The notes under the pieces were generated by a model, which saw only the letters and a list, made by a program, of their open reading frames with translations, did no database searches and was not told the DNA's origin. This document shows, in pieces, positions 59,500 to 64,000 of a stretch of DNA of 64,000 bases. The DNA lies in assembly GCF_033807715.1 (NCBI RefSeq), contig NC_084607.1, positions 12,542,441 through 12,606,440 on the forward strand, in the 5' to 3' direction. The stretch is from Cololabis saira. Lineage: Eukaryota; Chordata; Actinopteri; Beloniformes; Belonidae. Both the position numbers and the translations under genes were made by a program. Positions within the stretch are counted from its first letter, which is position 1. Every line of letters begins with the position of its first letter.

Positions 59500-61742
59500 C
59501 TATAAGTGTCTGGAGCCACAAATATAAGAGCAGTAATAACGTTTCACTTTCCTCTCAAACTTAATAGATAATGAATTATGTCTTTGTATTCTGCACAGCC
59601 TGGTTAACCTTCTGCACCAAAGCGTTACCTCTTGGAGCGGAGAGTCAAGTTCAGTAGGTGAAGTCCCGCTCTGTTGATGTGCACTTCCTCGACACAGATA
59701 GCACAAGATGCACTTGAACGTGCTCCGCATCTCATCGTCTCGTAGAGAATAAATTATAGGATTTACCAGCGAGTTACACTCTGCTATCACCAAACAAAAT
59801 TTCTCATAGGTGTTGGCATTGCTGGCTTCACCCAGTAATCCATCCAGCAAGAGCGTCATGAGCCCGGGCGTCCAGCAGATCACAAAGGCACCTATGTGGA
59901 AAAAAGCCAATAACAACTTATGAACTTCCACCAAAGCTATGATGCAAATGACACAAGTTATGGTTACATTTGAACTTCTACTGCATCGTTGTCAACATTT
60001 AACTGCTATCAGAGGTGTCAAGTAACGAAGTACAAATACTTCGTTACCTTACTTAAGTAGAAATTTTGGTTATCTATACTTCACTGGAGTAATTATTTTT
60101 CAGACGACATTTTACTTTTACTCCTTACATTTTCACGCAATTATCTGTACTTTTTACTTCTTACATTTTAAAAACAACCTCGTTACTCTATTTCATTTTG
60201 GCCTTTAAAAACAAACTATCCAGTTAAATTGCTCCATCCGGATAGAGTGAATTTGGTTGTGGTTGTTTCAGATGTTCTTGTCCAGTTTTGTTCTTACATC
60301 CGTTCCCTCAGATTCCTGCAACTAAACTTGGATGTACATTCCAATAAAGGTTAGGATAAAAGATAACATGCCTCTGAAGTTTGACTTTTTGCACCATTAC
60401 AATACTTATAGCCAACTAATCATCATATCTCCTGCTCTCTGAAACACATGTTAATGCTCAATAGTACACATATATGGTTCTTTAATATATTTGCATTATA
60501 CTAAGATGCATTCATTTTCAATGGCTTTTGTCCCTAATGGCTTTTTCCCCATAACATTCCTTTTACTTTTATACTTTAAGTAGTTTTGAAACCAGTACTT
60601 TAATACTTTTGCTTAAGTAAAAAACTTGAGTTGATACTTCAACTTCTACAGTATTTTTAAACTCTAGTATCTATACTTCTACCTGAGTAATGAATGTGAA
60701 TACTTTTGACACCTCTATTCATAACATTCAATTCATTTTGAGGAATGTGAGTTTTGATGACGGGAGACTTTTTTTTTGCTGTCAAAGACTGCAAAGTTCT
60801 CAACAGACGTGCAGCTTAAATCCCTGATAATCAGATAAGATCTGACAAACAAGAAGTTGCAAAACGGGTTTGAAAAGAGAGGCTCTTTATGTACTTGCAA
60901 CAAGAAGCCCATGCTATATTAGCCATTTTGACAGAAAGTACTTCAGTATTAGACGTGCCGGTGCCACAAAAGTACAAGTGCTTCTTCTTACCCAGAACCA
61001 TGGAGATGGTTTTCATCAGATTTACAATTGTCTGGTTTTGTCGCATCTCTGACGTGTGCTGAGACGTGTACCGGCTCTGGCATTTCACATAGATGAAGAT
61101 CCGGGCGTACATGGCCACCATGATAAAGAAAGTGAGAAGGTTGAGAACGGCCCAGAAAATGAGAAAGCGGCGGCTGTAGAGGGGAGCGACGGTGGAGCAG
61201 TCCTCCAGATCACATTCACAGTTCCAAAACACCGAGGGGACCAGACCCATGATGATGGCCGTGGCCCAGATGCAGATGATCAGCAGCACCACGCGGCGTT
61301 TGGACATGTTGCTGTGCAGCTGCATGGTGATGATGGTCTGGTGGCGCTCCACCGCCACGGCCAGCAGGTTGGCAACAGAAGCAGTCAGACTCATGTCGAC
61401 CAAAGCCCCTCGGATGTACCACTGCTTCTTCGTGAGCATTCTGGTCCAGGGGCCCGTGTTCAACATGAGGTTAGCGTAGGCGACGCCTGCAAACAGATCT
61501 GCCGCAGCCATGTTGCCCAGGAGATAGTAGATGGGGAAGTGGAAACGGCGGTTCATGAAGATGGCTACCATCACCAGCAGGTTGGCCAGGACTACAATCA
61601 CGCATACCGTCAAGCCCAGTCCAATAACGCACCCGTCCCGCGCAGTCCATTCTTTGCTGATGTTCTTCTTCACGTTGTCATAAAAGAAGACAACATTTTC
61701 ATTGTAATAGCAAGAATTTCTCACATCAATCACGTCACCCAT
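59500..61742 (-). CDS. lpar2: Lysophosphatidic acid receptor 2 (class A GPCR, Edg family)
   Basis: Receptor for lysophosphatidic acid at the plasma membrane, coupling to G proteins. Two coding exons: 60992-61742 (the exon itself starts at 61744 after a CCACAG acceptor) and 59500-59891, joined at the family's intron in helix 6 (VLG / AFVICWTPG); 380 residues. The start MGDVIDVRNSCYYNENVVFF has the Edg-type CYYNE motif, with an N-glycosylation site NIS at residue 27. Helix 1 has ANLLVMVAI, helix 2 LGNMAAADLFAGVAY, helix 3 end VERH (ERH in place of DRY), helix 7 NPIIY. A Cys-rich ILCYLC after helix 7 may be palmitoylated. The last ~35 residues are basic and do not end in a PDZ motif as human LPAR2 does (DSTL). 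The upstream splice acceptor shows a noncoding 5' exon must exist further right. LPAR1 is the alternative; synteny favours LPAR2. Confidence 0.9.
60011..60716. mobile_element. Nonautonomous DNA element with AGAGGTGTCAA ends in lpar2 intron
   Basis: Ends AGAGGTGTCAA and TTGACACCTCT are inverted, and TACTTAAGTAG and CTTAAGTAA-type motifs recur inside. It fills 706 of the 1100 bp of the intron 59892-60991. No clear target duplication was found, so the class (probably hAT-like) is uncertain. Confidence 0.65.
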
Positions 61743-61964
61743 ATCTGTGGACAAAAAAAATAAAAACAATGGTCATAGGTCACAAAAGAAAACTAGGGTT
61801 TCAGGTATTTGTATGTGTTTTTATGTATATTCATGATCAAATATTTGAGATTTCTTTTTGAAGCAAATTGTGATTGTAGTCTACTGGCTGTGTGGAGACC
61901 GAACAACACATCTTTGATGTTTGAAGGCTTGACATAATACAAATCCCATTTTTTTAGTGTGTGT

Positions 61965-62466
61965 TAGGGGTGTAACGATACACTAATCTCACGATACGAT
62001 ACACGATATTGAGGTCACGATAAGATACGATATTATAGCAGGGTTTTTTTTTAACAACCTTGCATGAGGAACATATGACTGGAATAAATGGTCTTTTATT
62101 TGAAAGACACAAAATACAAAACAATTCTGTGCATTTGCTGTATTGTACAGTTTGTAATGCTTCATAACGGTTTGTTTTAAAGAGAAAGCAAGGCCAACCA
62201 TTTTCAACAAACTGAACTAAAAGTAAATGACAGGTTTGCATTATGCATCTTCAGTTTCATACAAGTAAAAATATTTAGCCACAAACTGAATAGTTTCTCT
62301 CATGTATGATTTGACTTTTTTCTTTTTTCGGATGCGCGTTACTAGTCAACACAATAGATTAATATTAATATTCCAGTATCGCGATACACTTTGTCACCTC
62401 CACGAAACGTATTGTGACGTTTTTGTATCACAAAATTTTGTGGCACGATATATTGTTACACCCCTA
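61965..62466. mobile_element. hAT-like nonautonomous element, 502 bp
   Basis: Ends TAGGGGTGTAACGATA and TATTGTTACACCCCTA are inverted. The flanks are GTGTGTGT on both sides (61957-61964 and 62467-62474), consistent with an 8-bp duplication but low in complexity. Inner CACGATACGATAC motifs relate it to 29082-29564. Confidence 0.8.
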
Positions 62467-62727
62467 GTGTGTGTGTAATTTCTGTCCCCAATAACAATTT
62501 AAAGTTAAACAACTATCTGATAACGTAACTCTGTACTGAATTAAGAGGTATTTTTTGTGTATGTTTCTCCTTATTTACAAACGGTAAAACAGCCTCGGAC
62601 CATGATACTTCCACCACCAAAAGTAACAGCTGGTACTGTGACTTTTGTCCACCTGGAGAACCTTCAACTTTTCAGCAGCCTCTCACTTTTTTTGTAATAA
62701 AATTCCCTCAAAAGTCGACAGAGCCAC

Positions 62728-63479
62728 CAGGGGCGTCAATTGGGTATGGCAAGGTATGGCAGCAGCCACACGTTGGCTTCAAGGGAAAATGTAAATGTTT
62801 GTTTTTTAAATACATTTATGGAATTACTGTGTCTATTTGTATTGATTATTCTATTACTTAATACATATAGAATAACTACAAATGCAAATCAGAACAACAT
62901 GATCGATTTCACTAGTTATTATACACTGCAAAAACTCAAAATCTTAACAAGAATATTTGTCTCATTTCTAGTTAAAATGTCTAATTTTTTGTCAAAAGAA
63001 ATCTCATTACATTTAAGACAAGATTCAAAAACAACTATTTTCACCTGTTACAAGTACATTTTCATATAAAATAAGTGGAAAAATCTGCCAGTGGAACAAG
63101 ATTGTTTTGCTTGTAATGAGAAGATAAATCTTGTCCCACTGGCAGATTTTTCTACTTATTTCAAGTGAAAATTTACTTGAAACAGGTGAAAATGGTCAAA
63201 TAACAAGTTATTTTTCTGGTGATGACTCTTGTTTTAAGTGTAATGAGACTTTTGACTAAAAATGAGACATTTTAACTAGAAATAAGACAAATATTCCTGG
63301 TAAGATTTTGAGTTTTTGCAGTGAGCGAGACTGCATTTGAAAACATTTTCTTGACCACACAGATCAGCTACATAAACTTCTGTGATGAGTATTTGCTGGA
63401 CGTGTTGATTGATACTCTAGTTAAGTTCTGTGACTCGTAACCTTGCCATACCATAGCTTTGACTGAATTGACGCCACTG
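62728..63479. mobile_element. hAT-like element with CAGGGGCGTCAATT ends, 752 bp
   Basis: Exact 8-bp duplication AGAGCCAC (62720-62727 and 63480-63487). Ends CAGGGGCGTCAATT and AATTGACGCCACTG are inverted, followed inward by GGTATGGCAAGG-type sequence on both sides. A 400-bp palindrome (62924-63323) makes up its middle. Confidence 0.9.
62924..63323. mobile_element. Long palindromic foldback element, 400 bp
   Basis: CACTGCAAAAACTCAAAATC at the left and its inverted complement at the right. The complementarity continues inward (TCTCATTTCTAGTTAAAATG; TGCCAGTGG / CCACTGGCAG near the centre), so almost all of it can form one stem. It is nested in 62728-63479. Confidence 0.85.
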
Positions 63480-63637
63480 AGAGCCACTGACATGACAGCA
63501 GCCTCCAGTGGACGGCAGACCTGTTCCTTAGAATAACTATTAAAAGAAGTATACGCCCAATTTTACAACTGTCCACATGACTGTTCGATGTACCAAGCCC
63601 AACTCTAATTGACACCCAACAGAGGTATCAACGTTAA

Positions 63638-63759
63638 GCCTGATTTATGGTTCCGCGTTAAATCGACGGCGTATGGTACGCGTCAACGCGCACCGTACGC
63701 TGTGCGTCGCCGCGCCCCTACGGCGTAGGCTCTGCGTTGCTGTAACGCACAACCATAAC
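63638..63759. mobile_element. GC-rich palindromic MITE, copy 5 (upstream of lpar2)
   Basis: Starts GCCTGATTTATGGTTCCGCG. The right end has decayed (CGCACAACCATAA). The central CGTACGCTGTGCGTCGCCGC part is intact. Same family as 9791-9930. Confidence 0.8.
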
Positions 63760-64000
63760 ACTGAAAATGAAACTGTCGCACCTTAGCGCAGTGAATGCGT
63801 CTTTTCATCTGATTTTAACGGTTTACCTGTGGAGTCCTCCACACAATCGTTAAAAACAGGGCAACAGACATTTTTCTCAAACGTTTTCTCTTCCTGTAAT
63901 CAAGTTTATGTCACTGATATTTGACTCATGACCAAAAGAGCGCTGGCATGAGACAAACTTTAGAGTTTCCTCCGTCTAGACTCGTCCTTAATTAAAAAAA

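Larger units (their letters stand above)
61745..64000. other. Upstream region of lpar2
   Basis: Must contain or lead to a noncoding 5' exon and promoter of lpar2, but I cannot place them. What is visible is two hAT-like elements (one with a nested palindrome) and one palindromic MITE; the remainder is unique AT-rich DNA. Confidence 0.5.

Noticed and set aside
61056..61763. 235-codon plus-strand frame
   Set aside because: It is the antisense of the lpar2 coding exon. The minus strand gives a full set of receptor helices; this frame gives His/Gln/Asp-rich sequence with no family.

Overview
This window is vertebrate nuclear DNA, almost certainly from a teleost fish, probably a spiny-rayed (percomorph-like) species. 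The genes are intron-rich with GT-AG (and a few GC-AG) junctions, the proteins are clear vertebrate orthologues, and the introns are filled with fish-type transposons: short hAT derivatives, Harbinger-type MITEs, Tc1/mariner remnants, 5'-truncated LINEs and tRNA-derived SINEs. There is no bacterial operon, CRISPR array, complete virus or secondary-metabolite cluster.

Layout, left to right. (1) 98-6276 (+): the 3' half of ATP13A1, the P5A ATPase of the ER, in 13 exons; the start lies outside the window. (2) 9254-15916 (+): a complete DSN1, a subunit of the kinetochore MIS12 complex, reconstructed in 11 exons (330 aa). It has a ZNF143-like promoter motif and two introns that use GC donors. (3) 19338-55983 (+): a complete pbx4-type TALE homeobox gene in 9 exons (422 aa) with a 21.6-kb second intron, followed by a long 3'UTR to about 58960. 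(4) 59500-61742 (-): lpar2, a lysophosphatidic acid receptor, in two coding exons (380 aa), convergent with pbx4. From memory, ATP13A1, LPAR2 and PBX4 are also neighbours on human 19p13.11, which supports the names pbx4 and lpar2. DSN1 lies on another human chromosome, so its place here is a rearrangement relative to human.

The four genes do not form a pathway: they act in ER protein quality control, chromosome segregation, Hox-cofactor transcription and lipid signalling. I find no undescribed enzymatic or defence system. The points most worth a second look are structural. Eight short hAT-like elements have exact 8-bp target duplications, several of them nested. Five copies of a GC-rich palindromic MITE carry a PBX-HOX-like motif in their ends, one copy just upstream of pbx4. 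The second half of pbx4 exon 1 is duplicated in tandem and the copy is broken. A ~175-bp inverted repeat flanks the pbx4 promoter and first exon. An unrecognised ~700-bp repeat with a reading frame occurs in both ATP13A1 and pbx4 introns. DSN1 has two GC-AG introns, and lpar2 has an atypical C-terminal tail. All splice sites were read by eye from frame continuity and remembered family sequences; no alignment was run.
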